Positions 25,814-35,331 of a stretch of DNA of 64,000 nucleotides are shown piece by piece. The first letter of the stretch is position 1; the number at the start of each line of letters is the position of its first letter. Both the position numbers and the translations under genes were made by a program. A model generated the notes under the pieces. The model saw nothing but the letters and a program-made list of their open reading frames with translations. It did no database searches and was not told the DNA's origin. This DNA is from Gemmatimonadota bacterium (GTDB taxonomy: Bacteria > Gemmatimonadota > Gemmatimonadetes > Gemmatimonadales > Gemmatimonadaceae), in the NCBI GenBank assembly GCA_016182795.1, contig JACPFW010000035.1, positions 1-64,000 on the forward strand. Reading direction: 5' to 3'.

Positions 25814-28800
25814 CTACTGCGGATACTTGAACACGCGCTTGGGATACGGTGGCGGCGATGGCACTCGGCGTGGATCCTCGGCGATCTTCTTCTTCAGGAA
25901 CGCGAGCGCGGCATCGAGCTGCGCGTCCTGCCCGTTGAAGGTCGCGTGCGGAAGGTTGTCCACGACGATGTCAGGGATCACGCCTTCCTGCTCAATCAAC
26001 CACTTTCCGTCCGGTCCGTACACTCCCATCATCGGCGCGCGGGCCACGCCGCCATCGGAAAGCGTATTCGCGCCGCTCAGCCAGATCTCGCCGCCCCACG
26101 TGCGCGCGCCAATGACCGTGCCGAGTCCGAGACGACGGAACCCTTCGGCCACCGCCTCGCCGTCCGAGGCGGTCTCCTGATCGACGAGCATCACCATGTG
26201 ACCGCGGAAGGCGCCCTGCATGTTCCAGTACGGCTCGCCCGCGCGGTCCTTCCAGTACATCCACGCCTTGCGCAACAGGATCTCCAGTACCCACGGGTCA
26301 ATGTTGCCGCCGCGGTTCTGCCGCATGTCGAGCACCAGCCCCTGCCGGTTGAAGACCGGATTGAACTCGCGGTAGAACTGGTTGATATCGCCGGTGCCCA
26401 TGGCCCGCAGGTGCACGTAGCCAATGGCGCCATTGCTCTGCTGTTCGGTGGCCAGCCGGCGCGTGTATTCCCAGTCGGCGTAGCGCAGGGCGCTTTCGTT
26501 GCCAATCGGCACGACGACGATGTCGCGCGGCGCCTGCCCGTCGGACGCGATCGTGAGCAGCACCTGCTTGCCCACCTGGTTGCGCAGCAGTTCGCCGATG
26601 TCGCGCGAGTCGAGCGCGCGCACGCCGTTGACCGCCGTGATCACGTCGCCGTTCTTCACGCCGAGGTCCGGGTCGGCAAGCGGCGAGCGCTCGGCCGGGT
26701 AGTCCGGGTCGGTGCGATAGATGTACTCGATGCGATAACCGCCCTTGGCGGTGTCGCGCAGGAGGCGCGCACCGAGCGACGCCACCGGAATGTTGTCGTC
26801 GCCGCGCCGCAAGTCGCCGCCGCCGACCGACGTGTGCAGCGCCGACAGCTCGCCGACCGCCCAGCCGATCAGGTCGCTGAGTTCGGCCCGCGTCGTGATG
26901 CGCGCGACGAGCGGGAGGTACTTGTTGAGCGTGGCCTTGTAGTCCACGCCATGCATGCCCGGATCGTAGAACCAGTCGCGCTCGAGTCGCCACGCGTCGA
27001 CGAAGATCTGCCGGAAGTCGTCGCGCACGTCGATGCTGAAGCTCCAGCCGGCGAGGTCCACGCGGTTCTCGCTCATGCGCGATTCCTTGGTCGCGCGGGC
27101 GTCGATGACGTGCAGCGCGGCGCCCTTGCGCACCAGCATCTTCTTGCCGTTGCCCGAGAGTTCGGCGGAGCGGATGTCCTCGACCATCACCACCGGTTCC
27201 GGCTTCTCGTTGCCGATCTTCAGTCCAACGAGGTCGGTCTTCGCGTCGGCGCCCGAACCAGCCGAGGTGTAGAACAGCACTTCGGAGTTGATGGCCAGCC
27301 AGCCGTAGTTCCCCGACGGCACGGGAACGCGGCGGATGCGCATTGGCAGTCCATCAAGCTCAATCTGCACGGCGCGGGACGTCGTATCGGCCGGCTTCGC
27401 GGGCACGGCCGGCTTGCGCAGTTCATCGTCGGGCTGGAACGGCGACCGCAGCCCCGGGCGCAGCGCCACCTGGTAGATCTCCATCTCCTTGTCGAAGTAC
27501 GGCTCTGGACGGCGATTGCCCCACGGCGCCCCGACCAGCGAGCGCAGGTTGCGGTCGGAGATGAAATAGATGAACTCGCCCTTGGGATCCCACGCCGGCG
27601 AGCGACTGTTGGTGCGGTCGCTGGTGCGCGCCACGCTCTTGCCCGATTCGACGCTGAAGATCTTTATCTGCTCAAACGAGTTGGCGGCCTGCATCACATA
27701 GGCAAGCCAGCGTCCGTCGGGCGACCACGACATGCCGCCGAGTCCCTCACGGTTCTCGGAGACCTTGCGGGTCTCCTTGGACGCCAGGTTCATCACCCAG
27801 AGGTCGCGATTGTTGTCGCTCCACGCGAGCCACTTGCCGTCGGGCGACGGATAGCCGGCGAAACGCAGAATGCTGCCGTTGCGCGTGAGCGCGTCGTCGT
27901 TGCCCACGCCGTTGGCCGGCAGGCGCACCCATTCCAGTTCGCCGCTCTCGTCGCTGAGCGCGACCAACGACTTGCCGTCAGGGGCGAAGACGGCGTCGCG
28001 GTAGCGCACGCTGTCCTTGCGGGTGGCGCGCACAAATCGACCGCCCTTGACCGGCGCCACGAAGACGCGACCGCGCGAGGTGAGCGCCACGCGGTCGCCG
28101 TCGTGCGACAGATGCGCCGACGTCAGGTAGATCAATGGGTCACCGACCCAGTTCTCGCGGAGCTGGTCGAGATCGGTGGCGAGCGTGATCGGAATCAGCT
28201 TGGTCTGGCCGGAGGCGATGTCGAGCGTCCAGAGGTCGGCGCCGAGCTGATAGACGATGCGGCCGTTGGAGAGCGACGGGTCGCGCACGTCCCAGCCGGA
28301 GTGGCGCGTGATCTGCTTCTTATCCGAGCCGTCTTCGGCCATCGACCAGATGTTCATCGTGCCGTCACGGTCGCTGACGAAATAAACGCGGCCATTGTAC
28401 CACATCGGCGAGTGGCTTTCGCCCTTGTAGTCGCCGGTGAGTTCCACCGCTTCCGACGCGCCGGTGGTGTACTTCCAGACATCGCGCGCGGTGCCGCCCG
28501 TGTACCGCTTGGTGACGTTGTTGTGGAAGACGGGGCGCGCGAAGTACAGCGTGCGACCCGACCCGTCGTACGAGGCCTCCGACGCGCCGACCAGCGGCAC
28601 ACGGGTGCGCGTGCCGCTGGTGATGTCTAGAAGGACGAGCGCGCTCTTCGGGATGCCCGCGTACTGCGTGGTCCGATAGACGAGCTTGCCGTCGGGTGTC
28701 CATGACGTGGCGATTGCCGCGTCGCCGTCGTACGTCCAGCGCGTCGGTGCGCCGCCTGTCACGGGCATCGTGTACAGCGCGGCGGGCCCTTCGTACCGGG

Positions 28801-29050
28801 CCGTGAACGCCAGCGTCTTGCCGTCGGGCGAGATGACGGGATCCGTCTCCTCGGCGGCGTGGCTGGTGAGCCGGTGGGCCAGGCCGCCGGCGAGGCCGAC
28901 ACTCCACAGGTCGCCTTCGGCGGCGAACACAATGGTCTGGCCGCTGACCGCTGGGAAGCGATAGAACCCGCGCGCTCCCTCGGTTGGCGTCTGCGCGTTG
29001 AGCGCGGCGGCGGCGAGCACGACGGCGAAGGACAGGCAACGACGCAACAT
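25814..29050 (-). CDS. Exported tricorn-like S41 protease with beta-propeller and PDZ domains (paralog 1)
   Basis: This 1078-residue protein starts MLRRCLSFAVVLAAAALNAQ, a signal peptide. WD40/TolB-like beta-propeller blades fill residues 30-650 (repeated SPDGKxLAF-type units). A tricorn C1-like helical segment (FRQIFVDAWRLERDWFYDPGMHGVDY), a PDZ domain and the S41 catalytic domain follow. The nucleophile is probably Ser962 in QETASDGEAVAEG, and the oxyanion-type region GARTWGGEIW follows. Tricorn-type proteases degrade oligopeptides; here export implies a periplasmic or outer role. A second such gene is at 58335-61682. It lies 35 bases downstream of the DSD1-like gene, on the same strand. 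Confidence 0.92.
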   Translation of the reverse strand: MLRRCLSFAVVLAAAALNAQTPTEGARGFYRFPAVSGQTIVFAAEGDLWSVGLAGGLAHRLTSHAAEETDPVISPDGKTLAFTARYEGPAALYTMPVTGGAPTRWTYDGDAAIATSWTPDGKLVYRTTQYAGIPKSALVLLDITSGTRTRVPLVGASEASYDGSGRTLYFARPVFHNNVTKRYTGGTARDVWKYTTGASEAVELTGDYKGESHSPMWYNGRVYFVSDRDGTMNIWSMAEDGSDKKQITRHSGWDVRDPSLSNGRIVYQLGADLWTLDIASGQTKLIPITLATDLDQLRENWVGDPLIYLTSAHLSHDGDRVALTSRGRVFVAPVKGGRFVRATRKDSVRYRDAVFAPDGKSLVALSDESGELEWVRLPANGVGNDDALTRNGSILRFAGYPSPDGKWLAWSDNNRDLWVMNLASKETRKVSENREGLGGMSWSPDGRWLAYVMQAANSFEQIKIFSVESGKSVARTSDRTNSRSPAWDPKGEFIYFISDRNLRSLVGAPWGNRRPEPYFDKEMEIYQVALRPGLRSPFQPDDELRKPAVPAKPADTTSRAVQIELDGLPMRIRRVPVPSGNYGWLAINSEVLFYTSAGSGADAKTDLVGLKIGNEKPEPVVMVEDIRSAELSGNGKKMLVRKGAALHVIDARATKESRMSENRVDLAGWSFSIDVRDDFRQIFVDAWRLERDWFYDPGMHGVDYKATLNKYLPLVARITTRAELSDLIGWAVGELSALHTSVGGGDLRRGDDNIPVASLGARLLRDTAKGGYRIEYIYRTDPDYPAERSPLADPDLGVKNGDVITAVNGVRALDSRDIGELLRNQVGKQVLLTIASDGQAPRDIVVVPIGNESALRYADWEYTRRLATEQQSNGAIGYVHLRAMGTGDINQFYREFNPVFNRQGLVLDMRQNRGGNIDPWVLEILLRKAWMYWKDRAGEPYWNMQGAFRGHMVMLVDQETASDGEAVAEGFRRLGLGTVIGARTWGGEIWLSGANTLSDGGVARAPMMGVYGPDGKWLIEQEGVIPDIVVDNLPHATFNGQDAQLDAALAFLKKKIAEDPRRVPSPPPYPKRVFKYPQ

Positions 29051-29085
29051 GAATGTTCCTCTTATCGAAAGTCCGAACCGCGCGT

Positions 29086-30210
29086 TCAGTACGTCCCGCC
29101 GCGCGCCGACACCGGCCACACACACTCCACCCGCCTACCCCGCACGCCGACATACCAGTCGTACATATCAACCGTCGGATCGCAGTGCCCGGGGATGAGG
29201 CGCAGCTTCTCGCCGAGTTGCGGCGACGCGGTTTCGCTTGCCACGTCGAGCTTGCCGTGCTCGTCGGAGAAGTTGACGTATCGCACGTCGGGCCGGCCCC
29301 ACACTTCGGGGAGACCCGAGTCCATGGAAACCGCCTTGGCGCCCGCATCGAGCACCGCGCGTCCCGGCACCGGGGCGCTCATCACGGTGGAAAGCACGAA
29401 CAGCGCGTGCCGGAACGTGCTGACCGGCGCCCCCGCAGCGTCGAGATTCTTGGCGTAGTCGACATCCATGAAGATGTAGCTCCCCGCCTGCAGCTCGGTG
29501 AGCGCGCCGGCCGTCATCTCGAGGTCGAACGTTCCCGTGCCAGCGCCGCCAATGATCGCGCACTCCAGGCGCTGGGCGCGCAGCGCGTCGCGCGTGCGGA
29601 GCGCGGCGTCGGTGGCGGCCTTCACAAGCGCGGCGCGCTCGGCGACCGTGCGCCGGTGCTGGGCGCTCCCCTGGTACGCCTGCAGTCCGCCGAAAATCAG
29701 GTGTTTCGATGCGGCGATGCGCTGCGCGAGCGCCACGGCAGCGGGTCCCGCCGCCACACCGCACCGCGCGCCGCCGACGTCGATCTCCACCAGCACCGTC
29801 ATCCGCCGCCCCGACGCGGCGGCCGCCTGCTCGATCCACGCCACCTGCTCGGCGTCGTCCGCGCAGACCGCGATGTTGGTGATGGCCGACAGGGCGCAGA
29901 GCCGGGCGAGCTTGGTGGCACCGACCACTTCGTTGCTGACGAGGATGTCGGGTACGCCGCCCCAGGCGAGCGCCTCGGCTTCGGCCACCTTCTGTACGCA
30001 GCAGCCCACGGCGCCGTGCGCCATCAGTCGCTTGGCGATGATCGGCGATTTGTGGGTCTTGGCGTGCGGACGAAGCTTCACGCCGGTCGGCGCGACGAGC
30101 GTCGTCATCCGGTCGATGTTGTAGTCGAACGCGTCGAGGTCGATCAGCAGCGCGGGGGTGTCCACTTCATCTTCGCGCATGCCGGGCACAGCGGGCGGGG
30201 TCTGCCGCAT
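29086..30210 (-). CDS. DSD1-type PLP enzyme (D-threonine aldolase / D-serine dehydratase family)
   Basis: This 374-residue enzyme has an alanine-racemase-like barrel and a C-terminal beta domain. The PLP lysine is probably in LRPHAKTHKSP. The C terminus has GHCDPTVDMYDWYVGVRG, where the His and Asp of HxD match the metal-binding pair of D-serine dehydratase and D-threonine aldolase. Which reaction it performs cannot be told from sequence. The upstream frame gives MRQTPPAVPGMREDEVDTPALLIDL; the ATG at residue 11 is a possible alternative start. It is divergent from the second symporter gene, with 129 bases between them. Confidence 0.88.
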   Translation of the reverse strand: MRQTPPAVPGMREDEVDTPALLIDLDAFDYNIDRMTTLVAPTGVKLRPHAKTHKSPIIAKRLMAHGAVGCCVQKVAEAEALAWGGVPDILVSNEVVGATKLARLCALSAITNIAVCADDAEQVAWIEQAAAASGRRMTVLVEIDVGGARCGVAAGPAAVALAQRIAASKHLIFGGLQAYQGSAQHRRTVAERAALVKAATDAALRTRDALRAQRLECAIIGGAGTGTFDLEMTAGALTELQAGSYIFMDVDYAKNLDAAGAPVSTFRHALFVLSTVMSAPVPGRAVLDAGAKAVSMDSGLPEVWGRPDVRYVNFSDEHGKLDVASETASPQLGEKLRLIPGHCDPTVDMYDWYVGVRGRRVECVWPVSARGGTY

Positions 30211-30339
30211 GGGGAAAGTCCAGGGGTCTGGGGCGCCGCACAGAGAAGATCGTGCGCGGCAGGCGCGCTGTCGAGCATATTCCGACGCTTTCCGACGAGT
30301 GCACTATGGTTTCCGACGACCGAGGGAAGGATTAAGGCA

Positions 30340-31764
30340 GTGAGAGTCAACCTTGCCATTCTGATCTTCGCGCTGACGCTCGTCGCGACGCTCGCGGTTT
30401 CGTATCTCGGGCGCCGCCACGAGGCGCGCAAACGCGGCGGCGCGCTGGCCGGGCAGGGGTTGAACCGATGGCTCGTCGGGCTCAGTGCCGGCGCCACCGC
30501 CAATAGCGGCTTCGTGGTCACGGCGGCGGTGGGATTGGGCTACAGCTTCGGGGCCCGCTGGCTGCTGCTCCCGCTCGGCTGGCTGGCCGGTGACGTGCTG
30601 TTCTGGATCGTCTTCCCGCAACGGATCAATCGTGCGGGCGCCGAGGCGCGCGCCACGACGCTCACCGACGTGGTGGTCAACGGTCTCCCCGCGCGACCCA
30701 AGCGAGTCCTTCAGGCGCTCATCGGATCCATCACGCTCGTCTGCCTCGGCGGCTACGTCTCGGCGCAGTGGGTGTCGGGCCAGAAGTTCCTGATGGGGGC
30801 GTTCGGCATCGGCAGCGTTGTCTCACTGCTCGTCTTCGCGGCCGTCATCGTTATCTACAGCTCGCTGGGCGGTTTTCGCGGCTCGGTCTACGCCGACACT
30901 TTGCAGGCGATCATTCGGATCGTCGGCACTCTGATTGCTGGCACCGCGGTCTGGATTGTGGCGGCTCGAGATCCAGCGGCGTTCTGGGCCAATCTGCAGG
31001 CCGCCGGGCCCGACTTTCTGGCACTTGTCCCGACGGACGGCGCGCTCGCCGCCCTCGCATCGAGCGCGGGGTTCGCCGCGGCGGCGCTCGGGTTCGGGCT
31101 CGGCCAGCCGCAGATCGTGACGCGGTACCTCGCCGGTGCCAGCCCGCGCGAGACCCAGCAGGCGTGGTGGATCTACATGCTGTTCGTCCAGTCCACGTGG
31201 CTCGCGATGACGATCTTCGGCGTCGCGCTGCGCGGCGTCATGCCGGGGCTGACGGATCCCGAGATGGGACTCAGCGCCTTTCATCGCGAGATGACGGGCC
31301 CGATTGTGACGGGCATCATCGCCGCCGACATCTTCGCCACGATTGCCGCCACCTCCAACGGCATTCTGGTCGCCATGGCCCAGACGCTTACCGTAGACCT
31401 GTGGCGTCCGCGGCTGGCCAGCGAGACCGCGCATCGCGATCTCTGGGTGCCGACGGCGATCCTCGGCGCCGGCACGATGATCATGTCGCTCTCGCTGCAC
31501 AGTACGGTGAAGGATCTTGCGTTGTCGTCCGTGGGCATCATGGGCGCCGGCCTGGCGCCGGCGATGATCATCCGGGTGCTGCGGTGGCGTTACGTGCCCG
31601 ACGCGCTCCTCTGGGTTGTGCTCAGCGGCTTTGCGACGGCGACGCTCTGGATGTACTTCGGCTACGATGACATCATCAACGAGGCCGCACCCGGCATTTG
31701 CGTCGGCCTCGCCGTCAACGCGCTTCTCGCGCGTTCCTGGTCCCGAACCGCAATCGCCGAGTGA
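30340..31764 (+). CDS. Sodium/solute symporter (SSS family), second copy
   Basis: This 474-residue transporter has about 13 membrane helices. I chose the GTG at 30340 because GAGGGAAGG lies just upstream and the first helix (VNLAILIFALTLVATLAVSY) starts immediately; the frame continues upstream into antisense of the DSD1-like gene. The pattern RWLVGLSAGATANSGFVVTAAVGLGYSFG matches the first SSS helices, and TGIIAADIFATIAATSNGILV carries the sodium-site region. Substrate is unknown. It ends 4 bases before the methyltransferase gene start, so the two probably form an operon. Confidence 0.88.
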   Translation: MRVNLAILIFALTLVATLAVSYLGRRHEARKRGGALAGQGLNRWLVGLSAGATANSGFVVTAAVGLGYSFGARWLLLPLGWLAGDVLFWIVFPQRINRAGAEARATTLTDVVVNGLPARPKRVLQALIGSITLVCLGGYVSAQWVSGQKFLMGAFGIGSVVSLLVFAAVIVIYSSLGGFRGSVYADTLQAIIRIVGTLIAGTAVWIVAARDPAAFWANLQAAGPDFLALVPTDGALAALASSAGFAAAALGFGLGQPQIVTRYLAGASPRETQQAWWIYMLFVQSTWLAMTIFGVALRGVMPGLTDPEMGLSAFHREMTGPIVTGIIAADIFATIAATSNGILVAMAQTLTVDLWRPRLASETAHRDLWVPTAILGAGTMIMSLSLHSTVKDLALSSVGIMGAGLAPAMIIRVLRWRYVPDALLWVVLSGFATATLWMYFGYDDIINEAAPGICVGLAVNALLARSWSRTAIAE

Positions 31765-31768
31765 CGGA

Positions 31769-33205
31769 GTGACGTACTTCAACCAGAAACAGAGCGACAC
31801 GCGCGATTGGCGCTGGTCCATCAAGAGCGAGATCATCAAGGATCTCCTCGGCGCCTTCAACATGCGCGATGCGGTGGAGGCGGTCTTTCCGTCCGCCCAG
31901 GATCGCTCCCGGGTGGACGAGATCACCACGGCGTCGTACAAGTGGTCGACCCACTACCCCACGAAATACCGGTACTTCTTCGACAAGCTGGCCACGACGC
32001 TCGGCTGCGAGCCCACGGTGCACGGGCTGACCCTCGTGCGGGCGTCGGTGGACGAGTTCATCGAGCTGCTGCCGGAAAACCGGCGCGAGCAGGCGCGGAA
32101 GGTCGTGCGCAAGCTCACGGGGCATGTGTCCGAGCCGACGCCGCAGTCCACGTCGCGCGAAAGCCGCGCGGTCCCCGACGCCGAGTCCACCCGGCAGGGC
32201 GCGCGTTTCGTGCGCCTGAATCACACGAAGGACTTCGAATCGCTCACGTCGGGCGTGAAGGCCGGGCTCCTCGACACCCGCAACTACTACTCGACCGCCG
32301 ACGCGGCCGATGTCTGGCAGAACCTCGTCTCCGCCGAGTCGTACCGCATGTACGACCAGTGCAAGGCCGGACTGCGGGCCCTGCTGCAGGACGCCCACTG
32401 GCTGGATGCCCTGCGCGAAACGCCGCTCACCACGGCGGTGATGCTTGCCGGCGGCGGGGCGCCGACCAAGGATCTCGTGATACTGCGGAGTCTGCTCGAT
32501 CAACCGGCGGTGCAGGGAAAGACCGTCAGCCTGGTGCTGGTCGACATCAACTTCTACATGCTGTATCAGTCCAGGCGGCTGCTCGACCGCGCCCGCGCCG
32601 AGTCGCCGTGGAGTGATCGCGTGAACTTCGAGTACGTCATCGACGACGTGCTGGCGCTCGGTGATTCAGGCGAGGTGTTTCATCGCGAGGGTCCCACCCT
32701 GTTCGCGATCACCGGCGGGACCATTGGGAACCTCAGCGAGATGAAGTTCTTCCGCTCGCTCAACCGCATCGCCGAACCGCGCGATCTGCTCATCGTCAGC
32801 GCCGACACGGTCGACGGACTCCCCCCGAACGAGGTCAAGGAGGAGCTGGAGCGGAAGTACAATCACGAGGAGATGCGGCGGTTCATCACCCCTGGGGTGC
32901 GCGCGGTGATCGACGAGCTTGGCCTGCCGCTGTCGGTGCAGGATGCGTTGCGGACGGTCGAGGTGCGCGTGCGGCCCGACGCGGAATCGGGACTCAGCGA
33001 CGTGCCCGGAAGCTGGAGCGTGGCGCTCGTGCAGCCGGCCGCGCACCGGGAAGTCACGCTGCTGAGTTCCACGCGCTACGTCTCGGACGAGCTGGAGGCG
33101 TTCATCGCCCGACTCGGGTGGGAGCTGATCTGTGCGGTGCCCAGTCCGGCCAACGCGCACTATGTACAGTTCTGCTTCCGGCGCCGGAGCGCCGAATCGG
33201 CCTGA
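31769..33205 (+). CDS. EgtD-like SAM-dependent methyltransferase
   Basis: This is a 478-residue protein beginning VTYFNQKQSDTR at a GTG 4 bases after the symporter stop. The C-terminal half looks like a histidine-specific methyltransferase domain (Methyltransf_33, the EgtD family): LAGGGAPTKDL for cofactor binding, LVLVDINFYMLY, and the diagnostic AITGGTIGNLSEM. The N-terminal 170 residues have a helical start and a hydrophilic linker without a known domain. EgtD itself trimethylates histidine on the path to ergothioneine, but this protein is longer and no egtB-type gene is near, so the substrate is uncertain. Coupling to a symporter hints at a transported substrate. Confidence 0.7.
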   Translation: MTYFNQKQSDTRDWRWSIKSEIIKDLLGAFNMRDAVEAVFPSAQDRSRVDEITTASYKWSTHYPTKYRYFFDKLATTLGCEPTVHGLTLVRASVDEFIELLPENRREQARKVVRKLTGHVSEPTPQSTSRESRAVPDAESTRQGARFVRLNHTKDFESLTSGVKAGLLDTRNYYSTADAADVWQNLVSAESYRMYDQCKAGLRALLQDAHWLDALRETPLTTAVMLAGGGAPTKDLVILRSLLDQPAVQGKTVSLVLVDINFYMLYQSRRLLDRARAESPWSDRVNFEYVIDDVLALGDSGEVFHREGPTLFAITGGTIGNLSEMKFFRSLNRIAEPRDLLIVSADTVDGLPPNEVKEELERKYNHEEMRRFITPGVRAVIDELGLPLSVQDALRTVEVRVRPDAESGLSDVPGSWSVALVQPAAHREVTLLSSTRYVSDELEAFIARLGWELICAVPSPANAHYVQFCFRRRSAESA

Positions 33206-33321
33206 AACGAAGGCCGGTGACCGGGTTTCCGGACCTTTCCGGGGCTTTCCGTTGAGTGGCGGTTGCGCGTCCTAGGCTTTCCGGCTGGGCCGCGGTAGCG
33301 TGCTCCACAAGGAGGACGCCC

Positions 33322-34080
33322 ATGACCGCTACTCGCCTGCTCATCACACCAGCCGTGGCACTGCTGTGCCTGGCGTCAATCGCTCCACCCGCCGATGCTC
33401 AGCGCCTGTCGGGCGACGGGTTTCTCTTCGGCGCGCCCAAGGCCAGCGTCGCCGTCCGGTTCGGCTATGCGGCGCCATCGGCCGGCAGCGACCTGTTTTC
33501 GTTCGTGACCGATGAACTGTCGCTGCGCCGAAGCGACTTCGGAACGTTCAACTATGGTGCCGATCTCGCCGTTCCGGTGCGCCCGCGCTGGCACGTCGTG
33601 CTCAGCGCGGACATTGGCGGGATGGACAAGAAGTCAGACTATCGCGAGTGGCAGGACAACTCGGGCCTGCCCATCGAACAGTCGACGTCGTTCAAACGAC
33701 AAGCGTACGCCGCCAGCATCCGGTACTATCTGCGTCCGGTCGGGCGGTCGCTGAGCACCTTCGCGTGGATCCCGGCGCGATTCGCTCCGTGGGCAAGCGC
33801 CGGCGTTGGACGCACGTACTACAAATTCGCGCAGCGCGGCGACTTTGTGGATTTCACCAACAGCAATCGAATCTTCGCGGACTCCTACAAGTCCGCGGCG
33901 TGGGGATTCACCGCGCAGGCCGCAGCGGGTTTCGACTGGAGCCTCTCTCCCCGCTTTGCCATGACAACGCAAGCCAAGTACCTCCGGGGGAAGGCCGATC
34001 TCGGCCTCGACTACTCCGGCTTTGCACCTATCGACCTGTCCGGGCTGAGCATGACCGGCGGGCTGGCTGTCAGGTTCTGA
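33322..34080 (+). CDS. Outer-membrane beta-barrel protein
   Basis: This is a 252-residue exported protein. The start at 33322 has a perfect AAGGAGG 6 bases upstream. A signal peptide ends near PADAQ. The mature part alternates hydrophobic and polar residues with many aromatic girdle residues (VAVRFGYAAPSAG, YAASIRYYLRP, ASAGVGRTYYKFA) and ends in LAVRF, a C-terminal Phe as expected for barrel insertion. This suggests an 8-strand barrel of the OmpA/OprF-like size. No ligand can be named. Confidence 0.8.
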   Translation: MTATRLLITPAVALLCLASIAPPADAQRLSGDGFLFGAPKASVAVRFGYAAPSAGSDLFSFVTDELSLRRSDFGTFNYGADLAVPVRPRWHVVLSADIGGMDKKSDYREWQDNSGLPIEQSTSFKRQAYAASIRYYLRPVGRSLSTFAWIPARFAPWASAGVGRTYYKFAQRGDFVDFTNSNRIFADSYKSAAWGFTAQAAAGFDWSLSPRFAMTTQAKYLRGKADLGLDYSGFAPIDLSGLSMTGGLAVRF

Positions 34081-34090
34081 GGAGATCACC

Positions 34091-34218
34091 ATGAAAACCA
34101 CAATCAGTCTCTCCATCGAGGGCCATCCCTTCATGTCTTAATCAAACTTCTTGCGACGGTAACGCTGGTTATGGCGCCGCTGTTTTTGTGAGAAAGGGCC
34201 GGCATTCTATCCCTTTGC
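34091..34218 (+). pseudogene. Broken 5' end of the following gene
   Basis: A ribosome-binding site GGAG precedes ATG at 34091, but that frame stops after 16 codons (MKTTISLSIEGHPFMS). Another frame, the one used by the gene that follows, then encodes LIKLLATVTLVMAPLFL, which looks like a signal peptide core, and meets a TGA at 34189-34191. A frameshift plus a stop codon seem to have separated a signal peptide from the gene at 34219. A sequencing error is the alternative. Confidence 0.5.
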
Positions 34219-35331
34219 TTGACGGCGGGCAAGGTGACGAGCCGCGACCTCATCGACGCCACGGCTGAACCTCGGGCCGTCACCCGCGATGGGTGCCAGG
34301 GCACGGAAACCGCGCAATGGTCCATGACGGGCCGGCGGGTCTATATGCACAGCGCGCTCACCTGTGCGGATGGCACCAAGCGCACGAGTTCAGGCGTACT
34401 CTCGTTTACGGCGCCCAACCAGTGGCTCGACGTCCGCGGCCTCTCGCTGAATGGCGCGCCGTCGGGGATTGCCATTGGACGATTCGTCGCCGTGGAAGCC
34501 GCCGACAGTGCCGGCATTCCCGCTGACGTGTGGCGCGCCACTCCGTCGCGCACCGTCGTTGGCGAAGCTGCGGCGGTCGCGGCGGCGGCCCCACTGACGC
34601 TGACCGACATTGCCGATGTCGCCACGGTAGTACAGGCGGACGTCGCTTCGGCGTGGCTCGTGGAGCGCACACGGGGGCTCCTCCTGTCCATCGACGGCAG
34701 GCAGTTGGCGGCGTTGGCTGACAACGGTGTCCCGGGCTCCGTCATCGACGTGGCGGTGGCGCTCGCCTATCCGGACGTCTTCGGCATCGCGGCTGACTCC
34801 CGTGCGGCGCAGCGTCGCGTCGACACGCGGGCGCAGACCGCGCAGGCTCAGTATCGCGGGGTGTACGCCGGCAGGCCGATGTTCGGCTCCTACGACGATC
34901 CATACCTCTGGGCGCTTGACCCGTGGTACTACTACGGGATGTACGGCGCCCGGTATGGCTATCGGTACGGCTACTATGGATATGGATACGGATTCGGTTA
35001 TCCGTACGGCTATCCGTACGGCTACGGATACGGCTATCCGTACGAGGGCTACGGTCGATTCGGCGGCGGATACTACACGGGGCCGGCGGTCATCGTGATC
35101 CGCAACGACGGCGCCGGCTCGACACCTCCGTCGCACGGGCGCGTGGTGAAGGGGCAGGGCTACACCAGCGGGGCAGGGGCCAACGGGCCCGTCGCCCGCG
35201 GCGGTGGTTCCTCGACGTCCTGGACGTCTGGCTCGGCGAGCATGAGTGCCGGCGGCAGTTCATCGTCCGGCTCCAGCGGCACGTCGTCCTCTTCGAGCGG
35301 CGGTGAGCGGACCGCGGTCAGGAAGCCGTAA
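34219..35331 (+). CDS. Protein with Tyr/Gly-rich repeat, N terminus probably lost
   Basis: The open frame is 370 codons from a TTG at 34219 and has no signal peptide of its own. The first part (residues 1-200) includes a conserved-looking region with DGCQGTETAQWSMTGRRVYMHSALTC and two Cys. The middle carries a Tyr/Gly/Pro-rich tract (about residues 240-290), and the end is Ser/Gly-rich low-complexity sequence. Tyr/Gly tracts of this sort occur in exported surface proteins. A likely signal peptide is encoded just upstream in the same frame but is cut off by a stop codon, so this may be a pseudogene or start at a later GTG. I recognise no family. Confidence 0.5.
   Translation: MTAGKVTSRDLIDATAEPRAVTRDGCQGTETAQWSMTGRRVYMHSALTCADGTKRTSSGVLSFTAPNQWLDVRGLSLNGAPSGIAIGRFVAVEAADSAGIPADVWRATPSRTVVGEAAAVAAAAPLTLTDIADVATVVQADVASAWLVERTRGLLLSIDGRQLAALADNGVPGSVIDVAVALAYPDVFGIAADSRAAQRRVDTRAQTAQAQYRGVYAGRPMFGSYDDPYLWALDPWYYYGMYGARYGYRYGYYGYGYGFGYPYGYPYGYGYGYPYEGYGRFGGGYYTGPAVIVIRNDGAGSTPPSHGRVVKGQGYTSGAGANGPVARGGGSSTSWTSGSASMSAGGSSSSGSSGTSSSSSGGERTAVRKP
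34960..35075 (+). repeat. Tyr-Gly codon repeat tract
   Basis: Degenerate tandem units of TAC/TAT, GGC/GGA and CCG codons encode alternating Tyr-Gly with Pro. Units such as GGCTATCCGTAC recur at least three times between 35000 and 35045. Such tracts expand and contract by slippage. Confidence 0.7.

Noticed and set aside
25082-28630. Very long plus-strand open frame opposite the tricorn-type protease gene
   Set aside because: It is rich in Arg, His and Val runs, has no domain, and mirrors GC-rich codon use of the real gene on the other strand.
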